A stretch of DNA of 64,000 bases from Periconia sp. R9002. Its lineage: Eukaryota > Ascomycota > Dothideomycetes > Pleosporales > Periconiaceae. The stretch spans positions 1 to 64,000 of the forward strand of contig JAMAHW010000118.1 in the NCBI GenBank assembly GCA_023627715.1, written 5' to 3'. Made by a program: the position numbers and the translations under genes. The notes under the pieces are model-generated. The model saw nothing but the letters and a program-made list of their open reading frames with translations. It was not told the DNA's origin and searched no databases. Of the stretch, positions 1 through 11,964 are shown one piece after another; position 1 is the stretch's first letter, and each line of letters starts with the position of its first letter.

Positions 1-77
1 TTCTTCTTCTTCTTCTTCTTCTTCTTCTTCTTCTTCTTCTTCTTCTTCTTCTTCTTCTTCTTCTTCTTCTTCTTCTT
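1..77. repeat. TTC trinucleotide microsatellite, cut by the window edge
   Basis: An uninterrupted run of TTC units starts at the first base and ends in a T-rich stretch near base 77. Its full length cannot be known because the window begins inside it. No gene is seen next to it. Confidence 0.95.
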
Positions 78-1911
78 TTGTTTTTTTGTGTTTTCTTTCT
101 CTATCAACGCGGCCGTGTGCAATATCGATTTGTCTCGATCCCATCTATTTCCTCTTTTTAACGTATGTAAAACACCTATATCATTCGGCGTGGTTCAGTT
201 CCGAGTTTCTATTGTGTGTTCTGTTCTGTTGTTTTGGCAATGACGCTCTATTATCTGGCATGGTGTAGAGGTGCATGGATGTGCTTAGTTATGTAGGTTG
301 GGCACGAAGCTTGTCAAGTACGGTATACGTGTGAGAAAACGTGGGTGGGAGTTATCCTGCATGTGGAAATTTGCCAGTGTATGAGTATTTTGTGTGTTTT
401 GTATGGTGATGGTGTTCTTCGGAAGGGAAGGGTGTGGATGTGGATATCGTGAGGGGGGATTGCATTGTTAGTTGTGCATGTAGTGTATGATCGTCTCGAC
501 ATTTTAAGAGGGGGGGTGTTAGGTGGGCTTGATGTCTTCTGGTAGTTCACTAACTGGACTGGTGATTAGTGGGGTGCATATACGGTGTATAGATTTGCTT
601 ATTTGAGTGTGGCAAGTGTCTGGGAGAAAATTTTGGGGTGTTAGGATGGTTTCGTGCGTACAAAACCTTTATGTGAGTAGTAGAACTAAAGAGGGATTGA
701 TAAAAGTTTGTGGTCCTTCAAGCATAGATTTCAGAAGATATCATTGATGTGTAGGTAATTACTGACTGAGTTTACCTTCGTCACGTGTTCAACTATCTCA
801 GATTCCTGCACATGTTTACGGCCTGTCCACAGCTAAGGTTTTCATCAATCTATTACTACTATCGAAAAACCCAACAATCGTATTGATATGCGTCGAAATG
901 CTTCTTTTGGTTGCCTGATTTTGCAAGTTTCTGCCTCGAGAGATTGATTTGTGTCAAGGAGGTCCGCCTTCTCTCGTCTCGCAATTTTGAGAATTTGTTT
1001 GTGTCTAGGTAGAAACTGTTGCCTTGAAACTTGATTTTTGGTTGAGAGAGGGGCAGATTCGTAGCCTACGATCATAGCCTATGATCAATGCACGACATGC
1101 ACCTGCATGTCAGCGCCATCTCGTACTCGTATGGACTAGCTACATGCATCAATCTAGTCTAAGCCCTGCAGTGCGTAGTCTTCGGGAAAACAACCCGAAG
1201 TTTGTTCTTCTATCAACATAATTTCTTATTAGGGCTTCACCGTTTTCTGTTTGATTATTAATTGATGGCTAAGGGGTATGGCTCACCCTGGGATTGACTG
1301 TCTGTTAACTGTACTTCTGTGAATCGCACCTTCTCCTTTAATGCACTGTTGAACAGCCTCCCAACGTACCTTCATAGGCTGTTAACTCTCAATCAAGATT
1401 TTGTTTCATGTTCATGCCTTGTTTTAGGCCCAGCCAGACCTCTTAATATTATCAGTGTTGCTTTTGAAAAAGCATATACCTTTCCCGTACTCAGGATGCT
1501 ACAGCTTCCTAAGAACTTTCTGATTTTGAGATCCCCTGTCGGTTGACCTGAATGCTATTAATCCGTGGAAATATTCCGTTCTACAGGGGCAGGAGGCCTC
1601 GATCACATATTGCGTAGGTAGTGTCCTAGGTGTCATCTACAAGTCAGATACAACGGAGACAGGTCGCAAAACCTTAGACTTCCCGAAATGTATCCTCCCG
1701 ACCTGTTATTTCCTGTGGCTCGGTCTGAATATCTCCCCGGGAAGGAAGCCACTGTCGGTTAGTTGATCTCGGCCGGATGATTACTCCGACCAATGAGACC
1801 TCCTCACTCCCAACAGTTGACCTTTGACCTTTGTCAACCACCCCTTCTCTATCCTCGACATAAATACTAGGCCAGTTATGGAGAAATGACTTGCAATCAA
1901 CTTTGCCTGCC
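78..1911. other. Intergenic stretch, no gene recognised
   Basis: Short open frames occur on both strands, but none has a recognisable domain, a plausible set of splice sites, or codon use like the genes further along. The last 300 bases are the likely promoter of the Zn2Cys6 regulator at 1912. A GGCTAA hexamer lies near 1266 but is not close to any hydrolase gene. Confidence 0.6.
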
Positions 1912-4197
1912 ATGAGTGCCCCTCTCCGTCCGTTACTACCTGCACCCCCGGGCGCCTCAAGGAGGCCGTTCGAGCAACGTAGGGATCCGCCAAAAAGAAC
2001 AAAAATATCACAAGCGTGTGAAGCGTGTCGCACCCAAAAGTCCAAGGTCATAACAGAGCGGACAAGCAAAGATGTGTTCCAGTGCTAACAGGTTACAGTG
2101 TAGTGGAGAACAACCAACATGCACCGCGTGCACTAAGCGCGGCTCGGTCTGTAGATACCCTAGGTCAGAAGCACGGAAAGTTAAGGAAAAGTACAACGAG
2201 CTTAAACAGCAACGTTCTGCACATGAGGAACTGCTCACTCTTATGAAAACGCTACCCGAGCAGGATGCTGCCGATCTTTTGCTTCGAGTGCGTGCCGGAA
2301 CGGACGTCACAGCAATTGTGAATCAGGTCAAAGACTGTGAGTTGTTGTTGCAACTCCAACTTGTGCCAGAGAATCGGTTCCGGTATGAGTTTCCTTACTT
2401 GAAGAGCATGCCGGCATTTCTCAAAGTTCCGGACAACGCCTATTTGGAGTCTATCGTGTACGAAGCAGCTTCTCTGGGATCTCTTCGTGAACCTGCACAA
2501 TCCGTGGATACAGGAAGCAGTGAATACCAAAGTGCCTATCTCAAGCCGTATCACGTGGCTGAATTGTACGAACCGCTTTTGACTTCGGCCCATCCATCTG
2601 AATGGACAGCCGTTAGTAAGGACGACAGATTTATGAGGACGTTACTACAATCCTATTTCAGGCATGAATATCATTCATTCTCCGTGTTCAACAAAGACTA
2701 CTTCCTCGAAGACATGGCTAGCGGTGGCACCGAGTGTTGTTCTTCTCTATTGGTCAACTCTCTCCTTGCCTACGCTCATGTGAGTCTGACCTGATCCCTC
2801 AAGGTGATAGATAGGATATTGAGTGTCTGCAGTTTTGCTACGACAAGCTACCCAATCGTTCTCATTACTGGGATCCGACTAGCCTGGGGTACTTATTTCT
2901 CGCAGAGGCGAAAAGACAGTGGGAAATCATAATCACCAAAGGTCACCGTGGTAGCCTGCCCACTATTCACGCTGCGTGTGCTATAGGGTGCATTTACAAT
3001 CTATGCGGCCTAGACAAAATCGGCAGCATCTACAGGGAGCAGGCCATCACTATTGCACACGGTCTGGATCTGTTCAATGGTAACGGACATATATCCTCGC
3101 AACGGTTGCGTGACGCGAGTAACTATACCGCGTGGGCTCTCTTCAATTTTGAAACGTGCATCTCCTCCTTGACCTAATCCTCCTTATGTGTGAAGCTGAT
3201 GGTAGTCAGACTCATGAGCTGGGAAATGTTTTCTACCCCACAGATCGCCTTTCCACCAAAAGCACCACTGCCAGACCCACTTAAGAATCCCAAGTGGTAT
3301 AGTGAGATATGGTGTAAATACCCGCTAAACACATCAGTACTTCCCATGAGGTTTGGCCCTGTGTTTGAAGCTACATCGAGATTTCGAGTCATCCTAAACG
3401 ACATAATGAAATCAAGAGTCGAAATGGGAGGCAAGTTCACGGCTAAGCAAGTCCATGACTTCGGAACTCGTTTACGGGCTTGGTATACAAAGCTGCCGCC
3501 CATGCTGTCCCCCAAAAACATAGTGTTCCCGGCGCATTTAATGGTTCAGTATGTCCTCTAGCGCGCTCTACCAATCCCCTCTGAGCCACACGTGCGTGTG
3601 TGTCACTATCGCCACTAACAAATATGCGAACTGTGTAGCATCGAATACTTCACCATCGTATTCACCTTGTACCAACCATTCAGCAACGGAAGTTCATGGC
3701 CTCACAGCCCAACTGCCGTTGAGGTGGTAGCCGAAGCTGACCGCAGCATCCAGACGCTGCTACGCTTATACTACCTCCGGCACGGCTTCGGAGCCATGGA
3801 CACGTACCTCATGTCACCGCTCTCCAAACTAACCTTCATAACACTGCAAACCCTCGCGAACAACAACCATCCCAACAGCATAGAGGACACGCGTTCGACG
3901 CTCTTCCTCGCCATGTTGGGCCTGCGCGACCAAGCCAAGAACACGTACCTCTCCCTAACATTGTACCGCGTCTTCAAGAGCCAGATGAGGCCGGAGGAGG
4001 GCACGATCCTGCAGAAGCTGGTGCAGGACGCCGGGGACGAGGATAAGGAGGAGGATCAGGGCTTGAGGGACGTGCAGGCGCTGTGGATGCCGAGTGTCGT
4101 GCTGTTCGAGGAGGAGCAGGCCGAGCGGCGGTTGACGCGGTTGGTGGAGAAGTTGGAGATTAGCCATGAGGAAGAGGAGGTTGCGGTGGTGGCTTGA
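1912..4197 (+). CDS. Zn2Cys6 fungal transcription factor
   Basis: Predicted nuclear DNA-binding regulator of 678 residues. Exons are 1912-2046, 2099-2779, 2833-3155, 3210-3548 and 3639-4197. The zinc cluster has Cys at residues 36, 39, 46, 53, 56 and 63, the canonical C-x2-C-x6-C-x6-C-x2-C-x6-C spacing. It is completed only by removing intron 1, which supports that splice despite its weak donor (GTCATA). A basic stretch with a possible short coiled coil follows the cluster. The middle and C-terminal parts look like the fungal-specific regulatory domain (NFET-L near the exon 3/4 join, APLPDP, NPKWYSEIW), and the acidic C-terminus is rich in Glu. The ATG at 1912 is the first in frame. Intron 3 also has a weak donor (GTGCAT). 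Target genes cannot be inferred. Confidence 0.85.
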
Positions 4198-4747
4198 CGA
4201 GTAAGGCATCAATCTTACTTGGCGTTTCATGGCTCGTGATAGTCCCTATTGGCGGGTCTTTTGTTGTGCTTGATATGGTGTCACTTTGGATTTTGTTTTT
4301 GCTTTTTTTTTGGTGTTGGTTGGTTGACTGCTTCCTAACAGATTAAAAATGAAATAAAATGAAATAAAATGAAATGAATAAACGTAACGCGTGCTTGGTG
4401 AAGGAGACGCACATATGAGGAAATGTTTTTTTTTTCTTCTTACTTGCTGAACATTTCGTACGTTGATCCACCAACAACATCAATCATACTTTCCTTAGCG
4501 GAATCGGTTTTCCATGAAAACTGCCTGTAAAACATCCAGGGTGCCTCTACTTAAACATCACTACAGAAACAATGCCTACGACACCCGGTTGTCGCCTCTA
4601 AAACCTCTACGCATAACTCAATTTCCGAACAAAGAAGAATCTCCCCGTTTTTCTATCCAAAACAAAACAAAAATCATAACACAAAACCCCATCCACACTC
4701 CATATAAACAACACCCAACTCCAAACCCCCCTCTCCCCTCTCCACCA
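4198..4747. other. Convergent intergenic region
   Basis: This lies between the 3' ends of the Zn2Cys6 gene (+) and the unknown gene (-). It holds the GAAATAAAAT tandem repeat described separately and T- and A-rich tracts suited to 3' ends. No gene is seen. Confidence 0.6.
4341..4375. repeat. Short AT-rich tandem repeat, 10-base unit
   Basis: The unit GAAATAAAAT is repeated about two and a half times, with an imperfect copy before it, directly after the 3' end of the Zn2Cys6 gene. It may lie in the 3' untranslated region. Confidence 0.7.
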
Positions 4748-5866
4748 TCACCTAACCCCACCCCCCTCCACACTCCCCACAAACTTCCAAAACCAAACCC
4801 CCTGCTCCCTCACCATCTCCCTCCAACTCTTCCTCCAACGCTCCCTCAAGTCCTCTATCCTCCCTTCCGCCATACTACCCCACTCGCTAGCCACAATCTC
4901 CCCAACGACCGTCCACAACTTTACAAACGACACATACGTGCCGTGCTCCGCGAGGTTCATCCTCGGTTCTTTGTGGCGTTGATGAATTTCGGGCGGGATG
5001 GTGGTCACGGTGTGATTGGTTAGGTATGTTTCTAAGGGGAGGATTAAGGGGGAAGAAGGGGAAGGAGGGGTGATGCCGTATTGTGCGCATGAGAAGTCTA
5101 CGACATATTTCTGCGGGATTTCTTGTTGTTGCGAGGAGGAAGAAGAGGAAGAGGTGGAGGAGGTATGTGGAGAAGGAGGGAGGGTAAGCAAATAGGCAGA
5201 ATGATACGGCATCCTCTCTTCCCCCACATCCGTTCCACGCGGTGTCCAGCGACGGAGATAGAACGGGGTTTGTTCTTCTTCGACAGTGCGTGACAGCGAA
5301 GGGATCACGCAGATCCACTCTACTTTGACCTTGAGCGGCTCGAGGATGCTCCGCAGCGAATGCAGGAACGCGAAGAGCGAGAAGTCGCACATGTTGAAGT
5401 GCGCGTGGGCGGCGGAGAGGGTGGTGAGGGGGGCGAGAATGGGAACGGGCGGGTGAGTGTAGTATTGGGCATTATCGTCGTCGACGCCATCCAAGTCCAC
5501 GACACCCGTCACGCAGTTTAGTGGGAGGGCTTTGGGGAGTATAGGAGCGGGTCGGTATCTTGGTCTGGCCTCGTCGTCTCCGTTCTCTTCCACACCGTCA
5601 AGCCCGTCCTCTGGCCCATACAACGTATACACGGAAATTGGATGGCGAACCGCGGACTGCATTTTAGGGTGCTGCATGGTATGGTGGGTGATTAGCTTGA
5701 CGGGGACGTGGGGGTACCAGGAGACGGCTTCGGTGTAGAGTTGGAAGAAGGTGGTTACGGGACGGAGGATGTGTGGGAGGAGGGGTGAGGGCGTGGTGGA
5801 GGAGTTGGAGGATGACATTGTGGATGTAAAGAGGGATTGTATAAGGGGAGATACGTGTGTGGTCAT
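4748..5866 (-). CDS. Fungal protein of unknown function, 372 residues
   Basis: I do not recognise this protein. The frame is open for 390 codons, but upstream of 5866 there is no ATG, so the first Met (near TTHVSPLIQ) is taken as the start. Another Met 16 codons later is also possible. The sequence has a Ser/Thr-rich N-terminus and a central part with short hydrophobic and aromatic motifs (VVDLDGVDDD, HFNMCDFSLFAFLHSLR). It also has a Ser run (residues about 240-250) and a charged Arg/Trp-rich end (ERWRKSWREM). No signal peptide or membrane segment is evident. Single exon. It is transcribed towards the Zn2Cys6 gene upstream in the window and shows no clear functional link with its neighbours. 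Confidence 0.65.
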   Translation of the reverse strand: MTTHVSPLIQSLFTSTMSSSNSSTTPSPLLPHILRPVTTFFQLYTEAVSWYPHVPVKLITHHTMQHPKMQSAVRHPISVYTLYGPEDGLDGVEENGDDEARPRYRPAPILPKALPLNCVTGVVDLDGVDDDNAQYYTHPPVPILAPLTTLSAAHAHFNMCDFSLFAFLHSLRSILEPLKVKVEWICVIPSLSRTVEEEQTPFYLRRWTPRGTDVGEERMPYHSAYLLTLPPSPHTSSTSSSSSSSQQQEIPQKYVVDFSCAQYGITPPSPSSPLILPLETYLTNHTVTTIPPEIHQRHKEPRMNLAEHGTYVSFVKLWTVVGEIVASEWGSMAEGRIEDLRERWRKSWREMVREQGVWFWKFVGSVEGGGVR

Positions 5867-6433
5867 TTGCTGAATGGGCGTAGAAACTTTTTTTTCGAGA
5901 GTGACTTGTGAACTCGCCAAAAAACGTGGGTTGAATCGAATCCTTCAAAGTGGACAACGAGGCAAAGTAACAGGAGAGCAACCTTCAATCGGAATCTTGG
6001 ATATATGATCAGGTGTAAGTTGATCCAAGGGGTCAGTTGTGAGCGAGAGAGGTTTCTGCATGTACTTAGAAGGTCGATGGCCACTCCATGGTTTCCAGTA
6101 CGGAGATTTATAGCTCCAAATGGGAGCAAGTGAACAGCAAGCGAAAAAACAAACAAAAGACTACCTAGGTAGATTGCCATGCATTTGCTTGCGAGTGCCA
6201 CGCTATTGGAAATACTGCTAGTAACGAGAACAAACAACTAAACGCTAACGATGGGGTATTGATGTAGAACGTAAAAGCCCGCCCTTACCCTAGAATGTCA
6301 AAATAATATCAAGAGCGAAATCGCCAAACCAGATCCCGATGATGTACAACAAAGCTGTCTTAAAAAAACAGCTCGAAGAGAAAGAAGAGAGAAAAGAAAA
6401 GAAAAGAAAATCCTCCAACATGCACTCGATGAA
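5867..6433. other. Intergenic region with an ACCTAGGT palindrome
   Basis: Promoter side of the unknown gene and 3' side of the large Zn2Cys6 gene, both on the minus strand. A perfect 12-base palindrome, CTACCTAGGTAG, lies at 6161-6172. An AAAAGA-rich tract sits near 6390. No gene is seen. Confidence 0.6.
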
Positions 6434-9400
6434 CTATCTTTCAGTCGCCCCAGCGCCGGTGTCTTCGTCGACGTTTCCGCCTTCGTAGCTGCCTCCGCCA
6501 AAATAGAACATATCCGAGGGCAGATATTCAAGGTCCCACGGCATCATTTCAGCGCCTATGATCGACATATCGACCTCTTGAGAATCAATCACCATATCCC
6601 CAAACATATTATCAGCGGAAGTTGGATATGTACCCATGTCCGCCGTGAATTCACTGGGCTGTGTTGGGGTTTGATTCGACAAGGGAGAGCCACGAAGGAA
6701 AGAGGTAGGCTGCAGCGGTTGGCGTGTACTGGTAGGAGATGATGTTGAGAAAGGTGAGTGTAGGTTGAGAAGAAGATCTGCTTGCGACGCTAGCACTGGG
6801 TCTGGTTGTGTGGGTATTGCACTCAAATTTTGGGCCGGAAGCGGCGGGGGCATGTTCATGGGGTCGAAGGCTAAATAGGTATTTTGTGAAGAAATGGCTG
6901 GTGCATTGCCCGGCGCTGAAGTGATTGGAGAATGGTTGGCGGTTATCTTGGAGGACAATGTTTTTGGGTCTCGGGTATTGTTGTCGGACGAATACATGAG
7001 CGAGATATTTGTGGAAGGCGAGTTCATAGTGCCGGTGAGCGACCAACCAATGGCTATATTTTCTGTCAGCGAGAGTCAAAATATCAAGCTTCCTATCTTA
7101 CCTTGACTTGGATTCATGGGAGACCCGGGGATCGGGGTTTTGGCGCCTTTCCGTATTGCGGCGGACAACTTTGCGGTATCGACATCAGTCATGTCTTGAG
7201 CCGTGAGATACGTTCCCCAACTCAACTTTCTCCGCCACCCTGGACTGGTGAAGGAGGGCTCCGGTCGAGGGGCTTCCAGTGCGCTCTCCATCTCTTCTCT
7301 TGTGTAAAGCAATGGGTCGCCAACACCTTTTGCCTTTTGTTCCAAAACTGTTAGAATGTATTTGACACCGGCCCAGTAAGTCTCGAGCGTCTTTAATGCT
7401 CGGTAACAGCGTTGATAGTTTTGATTTGCTGCAGTGGCAAGAAGTGTATGTTTGGCGGCTTGCTTCTGCTCGCGTTCACTTGCATCATTGGCACGCTCGC
7501 TGTGAGAAGGTCTTGGAAAGGTCATGTGATCTATGGAGATGCTACCAGACGAGGCTGTGCCCTGACTTGCCATTGTACCGGGGCTCGGAGGTCTGGTATG
7601 AGGTTGTGAAGAGGCGGAGTGCAAAGCTGTCTCTTGGAGAAAGGCACAAGCCGCGATATAAATGGGTTGACTAGTGAAAGGGTTGCCCACGCCAGTCTTC
7701 GCATCGATCAAATCTGTAAAAGCCAGAATATCCGCGACCGTCTTCGCAGAAGACATGGACAATTCTCTACTGTTATTGGATAGTGGCTGAGCGCTTCCAG
7801 CATAAGTTTTGAGTAAGGTGGGCTGATGTAGCAGAACAATCAGTGTGTGAAACCAACAATGGAGTAAGAGAAAGTTGGTGCCCTGATTTAGCTTTACGTA
7901 GTGCTGGAAGTTGAGTGCGTTAAAGTGCAGTTTCGGCGAGAGGTTTTGGTAGATTTCTGTCAGAGAGTTCTCGAGCGAATCAAGCTGCTTTCTAAGATCC
8001 TCTGTAATGTCGGAGCTTTCTTTGATGCTGTTGAGGAGATCGGTCACTCGCCCGTAAAGGTGGACTATGCGTATAAGAGCTGGAAAGGGCAATGGCCAAC
8101 CTGAGATGGGATCGACCTCGTCCAAGGAGGGAAACGAAATCTCGATGTCTTGATCCCGTAGAGTGACGGGACGGCCCGTACCCGAGGAGATGATTCGATC
8201 TAGTAGATAGATGACCCAAAAGGTGTCCAGACGCTCTCGCTCTACAGCCCGCTGCTCTACTTCGTCCGGATCGCCGCTTGTTCTCGGACGCATGTTTGAT
8301 CTTGGCACGGCCTGCACAGCGTGACGTTGAGCACCCGGTTCAGTTTTTACCAACTTGGGAACCGGCCCGTCCCGGCCTTCATACTTCAAACCCTCCAGCG
8401 TTTGCATACCAAGATCTTGGGCCATACGTATGGCAAGACCCAGATACATCCAGAGACCACTATCGCGGTTGGCACCAAATTCATCGTAGGCGAGCAGCAG
8501 AGCAGCTTGTACCACGGCGACGCTAGGACAAGGGAAAGTATCGGGAATGGCTGATTTGGCCCTTTGCGCGAAGGCTTGACCGTACTCGGAGGGTTGCAGT
8601 TTGGGTCGTGATTTATCCTGGTGTTCGGATTCGCCAGTAAAGACGGGGTGGGTAGAAAACCTCGCGGCCAGAGCACATACCGCATCTACCAGGATCGCGT
8701 CAACCTGCTTCTCTTCCAGATCCCGCAAAAAGCGCTCTCGTTGCAAAAACGGGAAGTTGCAGCCAAGGTGTACGAAGAATAGCTTGCAAAGGTGGGTGAT
8801 GAGCGGACTAGGGGCCATGGCAGAGGTATCATATAAGGGAATCTCGGCGGGAGTCGGGGCCTCAGGAGGTGAGCCTATAGATGGCGGCTGGGTAGGGGAA
8901 GACTCGAGGGGATCCGACGTAGTATGGCCCGTCCCATGCTGCTTACCTCGTACTTTGACGACCATTTGTTTGAATCCTGGCATGATGGCGGTCGGGCCGA
9001 AGTAGCGGAAATAGGGCATGCGGTTGCGGGTACTCAGCGTCAAGGGGCCACTGGGGTTCGCGACATCTTGGTCGACTGCTTTGCGCTTTCCATTGGTGGT
9101 TCGATTTGCAAAACTATTTTGCGCATCATGTGGTGTGTTTGACAAGGTCTCGATGGAGCTCGACTTGGTTCGGTGGTGGGATGGACGTGAAGACGGCGGC
9201 GGCGGCGGAGATTGTGGTAGAGGTTGGGAAGGGTTGGAGGTGGCTTCCTCCTTGATTTTGGGGGTAGGTGCGAGCGTGGTCGTCGAGGAAGGCGCAGCTT
9301 TCTTTGCATCTTTGGAGGAGTCTTGTGCGCTCTCGTTTTCTCCGTAGCCAGCGCAGTTATCTATTCAATGTTGCAGGCTCAGCGACTAGTCATGCAGTGG

Positions 9401-9692
9401 ATGGAGGAAGGGAAAGGAACGCACGCTTGTTGGCTATGCATGTTCCACATACAGGTCGCTCTCCTGAGTTGTTTTATTATTAGCTAACCAGATGGATCAT
9501 TAACGTAGATAAATGGAGCAAATGCTAACCCGAGCACCTCGTTTTCTTCTTTCGACACGTCAAGCAGGCCGAGTTGATCCTGCGGCGTTTGGCATACGGG
9601 CCGTCATGGTTGGTGACGAAGCGAATGGGCCTCGGAGGCGGAGGAGGAGGAGCATTCGCGGAGGCAGAGGTTGGGGGAGCGCTGTTATTCAT
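6434..9692 (-). CDS. Zn2Cys6 transcription factor with fungal-specific regulatory domain, 1,026 residues
   Basis: Predicted nuclear regulator. Exons (minus strand) are 9692-9530, 9463-9425, 9360-7102 and 7053-6434. The N-terminus is Pro-rich. A basic patch (AKRRRIN) leads into the zinc cluster with Cys at 43, 46, 53, 60, 63 and 70, interrupted by two short introns and restored exactly by splicing. After a Pro/Ser-rich linker comes the conserved block PYFRYFGPTAIMPGFK and then the fungal-specific regulatory region (HLGCNFPFLQRERF, TFWVIYLLDRIISSGTGRP, DIEISFPS). The last exon encodes a Ser/Pro/Asn-rich tail with acidic and aromatic residues, a likely activation domain. Introns are 66, 64 and 48 bases with clear branch sites. 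I cannot assign it to a named regulator. It is divergent from ATP12 across 469 bases. Confidence 0.9.
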
Positions 9693-10161
9693 GAACGTGT
9701 CTGCGGAGGTGAGGCGAGCGGCCGACCATGTGCATCAACGATGTGCGGGTATTGGAGCGATCAGCATAGGTGATGAGGAGCGGAGGCTGGTAACGGTAGG
9801 GGATGCGGATGCGGATGACGAGTGCAAGTACGGGTGAATTGGGTAGCAAGGCGCATGGAAGAGAATGCGGCGATTACATGTGACTTCAAGTCTCGGCGAA
9901 GGGTGCCTGAATTATGATGACCTGGGGAAGATAGATATGATGAATGGAGATATGTAGATGATCAGGTATCGGAGGGAAAGACGGAGACGGGTGGGTGGGG
10001 TAGAAGCGCCGAGGACTCGACTTTGCGGGGAGCTAGGGGAGGCTTGCGCTACCACCACCGCTTGATCCGTTCTCTCCCTCTCATCTATTCTCATCTTTCT
10101 TGGACTTATTCGAAACAATCACCCTTTCGACCCAACCCCCATCATCCCATTCCACTCCACC
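9693..10161. promoter_or_regulatory. Shared divergent promoter region, Zn2Cys6 regulator and ATP12
   Basis: The two start codons are 469 bases apart and point away from each other, so both promoters must lie here or overlap the first exons. CT-rich tracts occur close to the ATP12 start (near 10070-10090), as is common before fungal starts. No specific operator was recognised. Confidence 0.5.
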
Positions 10162-11369
10162 ATGGAGTCCCTCCGACCTGCCCTCGCGACATTGAGGCTC
10201 TCCGCGCCTCGCGCATCCCGTCAAGTCCACTACTACCGCTGCCTACACACGACGGCCACGCGATGCGCCACTCCTCTGCCGCACCCCTCCGTGCCTGGCC
10301 CTCCGCCCGAAACACCCATGCCGTCCGCTACAGATGCACTGGATAGGGTTGCTCGCAAGCGAAAACAAGCAGAGATGCTCAAGCAAGCGCAGGAGACCCG
10401 TACTGCCTCCTCCAAGCCCAAGACGGTGCTGCAGAAGCGTTTCTGGAAAGATGTCTCGGTCAAGGAAACACCAGGTGAGCCCATCTCCATCCCTTTCCAA
10501 GTCTCTCCATAGACCATGCCCGGCATTGTTTTGCTAACTGTATCTTTTTTCGTGTTACGACAGAGGGCCTACAAGTCTACCTTGATTCTCGCCCCGTTCG
10601 CACACCTACCAAGGATATCCTCACCATCCCCTCGTCCAAACCCCAGCTGGCTGCAGCCATTGCCCTCGAATGGGATCTTCTCGTCAGCGCACAGCAGGCC
10701 CTCAAGACGCACCTGATCCCCCTCACATCGCTCACCGCGCGCGCCATCGATATCCAAACCGCAGATGCCAATGGGGACAGCAAGGTTCGCGAGGCTATCA
10801 TCACGGTCATGATGCGTTATCTCTCCACAGACACGCTACTGTGCTGGGCGCCGGAGAAGGTGCTCCACGAAGTGCCCCAGGACGGTCTCACGCTGCGAGA
10901 GACGCAGATGAAGCTGACGACACCCATCATTGCCCATCTGACGACGCGTGTATGGCCTAGAGTAGAGATCAAGCCTATCCTCGAGCCAGACAGCATCATG
11001 CCGATTCCGCAGCCCGACAACACGCAGAGTGTGATTCGAGGGTGGATGAGCGGGCTCCCGGCTTTTGAGCTGGCGGGGCTGGAACGAGCGGTACTGGCAT
11101 CCAAGAGTTTGTTGGTGGGCGCGCGGCTGGTTCACGAGTGGAGTGAGGCCTTTGCGCAATCGAACGCGCCGGCTGACGCTGCAGGGGAGGCTGACGCGGT
11201 GCGGTTCGGGATTGAGGAAGCGGCCGAGGCATCGAGCTCCGAAGTGAGATGGCAGACGCGACAGTGGGGTGAGGTGGACGACACACACGACGTGGAGAAG
11301 GAGGACATGCGAAGGCAGCTCGGGAGTGTCGTGTTGCTGGTGAGCGGCAACGGCAGCTCGAGCTCGTGA
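10162..11369 (+). CDS. ATP12: ATP12, mitochondrial F1-ATPase assembly chaperone
   Basis: Predicted 372-residue mitochondrial protein. The ATP12 family binds the F1 alpha subunit during assembly of ATP synthase. Exons are 10162-10474 and 10564-11369, joined inside the codon for Glu in ETPEGLQVYLDSRPVRTP, which is the family's hallmark N-terminal block. Further conserved stretches are LAAAIALEWD, HLIPLTSLTARAIDI and TDTLLCWAPE. The N-terminus (residues 1-40) is rich in Arg, Ala and Ser with no acidic residue after Glu2, as expected of a mitochondrial targeting peptide. The C-terminal region has an Ala/Glu-rich insert and a Ser-rich end. The length is close to that of other fungal ATP12 proteins. 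Confidence 0.93.
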
Positions 11370-11964
11370 GAGGATTGATGGTTTGATTAGAGGAACCAAG
11401 ACATGTCACATGCACACCTGTATTGTACTCAAATGTTTGTATATATGTGCATCACCAAGCTACGTTCTAGTTAGTTATATGGGTCAATGTATTACTACCA
11501 ATTGTGTCTATGGCGCGCAGATTTTGAAGTTTGCCATGAAATCTGATTTGGCTGAGGGAGCTGCTGCATGGCCAGGCGTGGTGCCCCTGTCGAGCCCCCC
11601 CGCCCCGCTGTAAGTAAGAAGACGTCAATGCCCCGAGTCTGGTTCTGGATGTGGTCCCCTCTGCCACACACACACTCCTCCAAGCTTACCAAACACACGC
11701 ACTTGCGACCCAAAAACCTTCCCTCCCTCCCTCTCTTCTTCTCTCTGCCCTTTATCGTCGCTTGCCGTCCCTCCACTCCGCCCGACGGGTGCATTGCATT
11801 GCATCGCCGCCGCCAGCCATTTCGTCATTCACTCAGCTCTTTCGACCGGCAGCCACCACCAGCCACCAACCACGAAGCGCAACCAACACTACCAGATACT
11901 TGGATGAGCTCTCTCCTGCTGGTCACATCTCTACATATGCAGCATCGTTAGATCTGTATACGTC
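11370..11964. promoter_or_regulatory. Upstream region and leader of the oxysterol-binding protein gene
   Basis: The region between ATP12 and the oxysterol-binding protein gene. The last 300 bases are strongly CT-rich (for example near 11720-11760), as in many fungal promoters and leaders. It contains the upstream open reading frame described separately. No other gene is supported; a long open frame through here has no ATG. Confidence 0.55.
11904..11951 (+). other. Upstream open reading frame of 15 codons plus stop
   Basis: An ATG at 11904 opens a 15-residue frame (MSSLLLVTSL...) that stops at 11951, 13 bases before the predicted ATG of the oxysterol-binding protein gene. If the leader contains it, ribosomes must scan through or reinitiate. 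No evidence of conservation is available here. Confidence 0.45.

Noticed and set aside
1266..1271. GGCTAA as a further XlnR-type site
   Set aside because: It is more than 600 bases from any start codon and not near a hydrolase gene, so it is likely chance.
4514..5023. 169-codon plus-strand frame, Pro-rich
   Set aside because: It overlaps the 3' part of the minus-strand unknown gene and beyond, and has only low-complexity content.
11651..11964. N-terminal extension of the oxysterol-binding protein by about 100 residues
   Set aside because: The frame is open but has no ATG, is CT-rich, and a good intron (11976-12063) links exon 2 to a nearby ATG instead.
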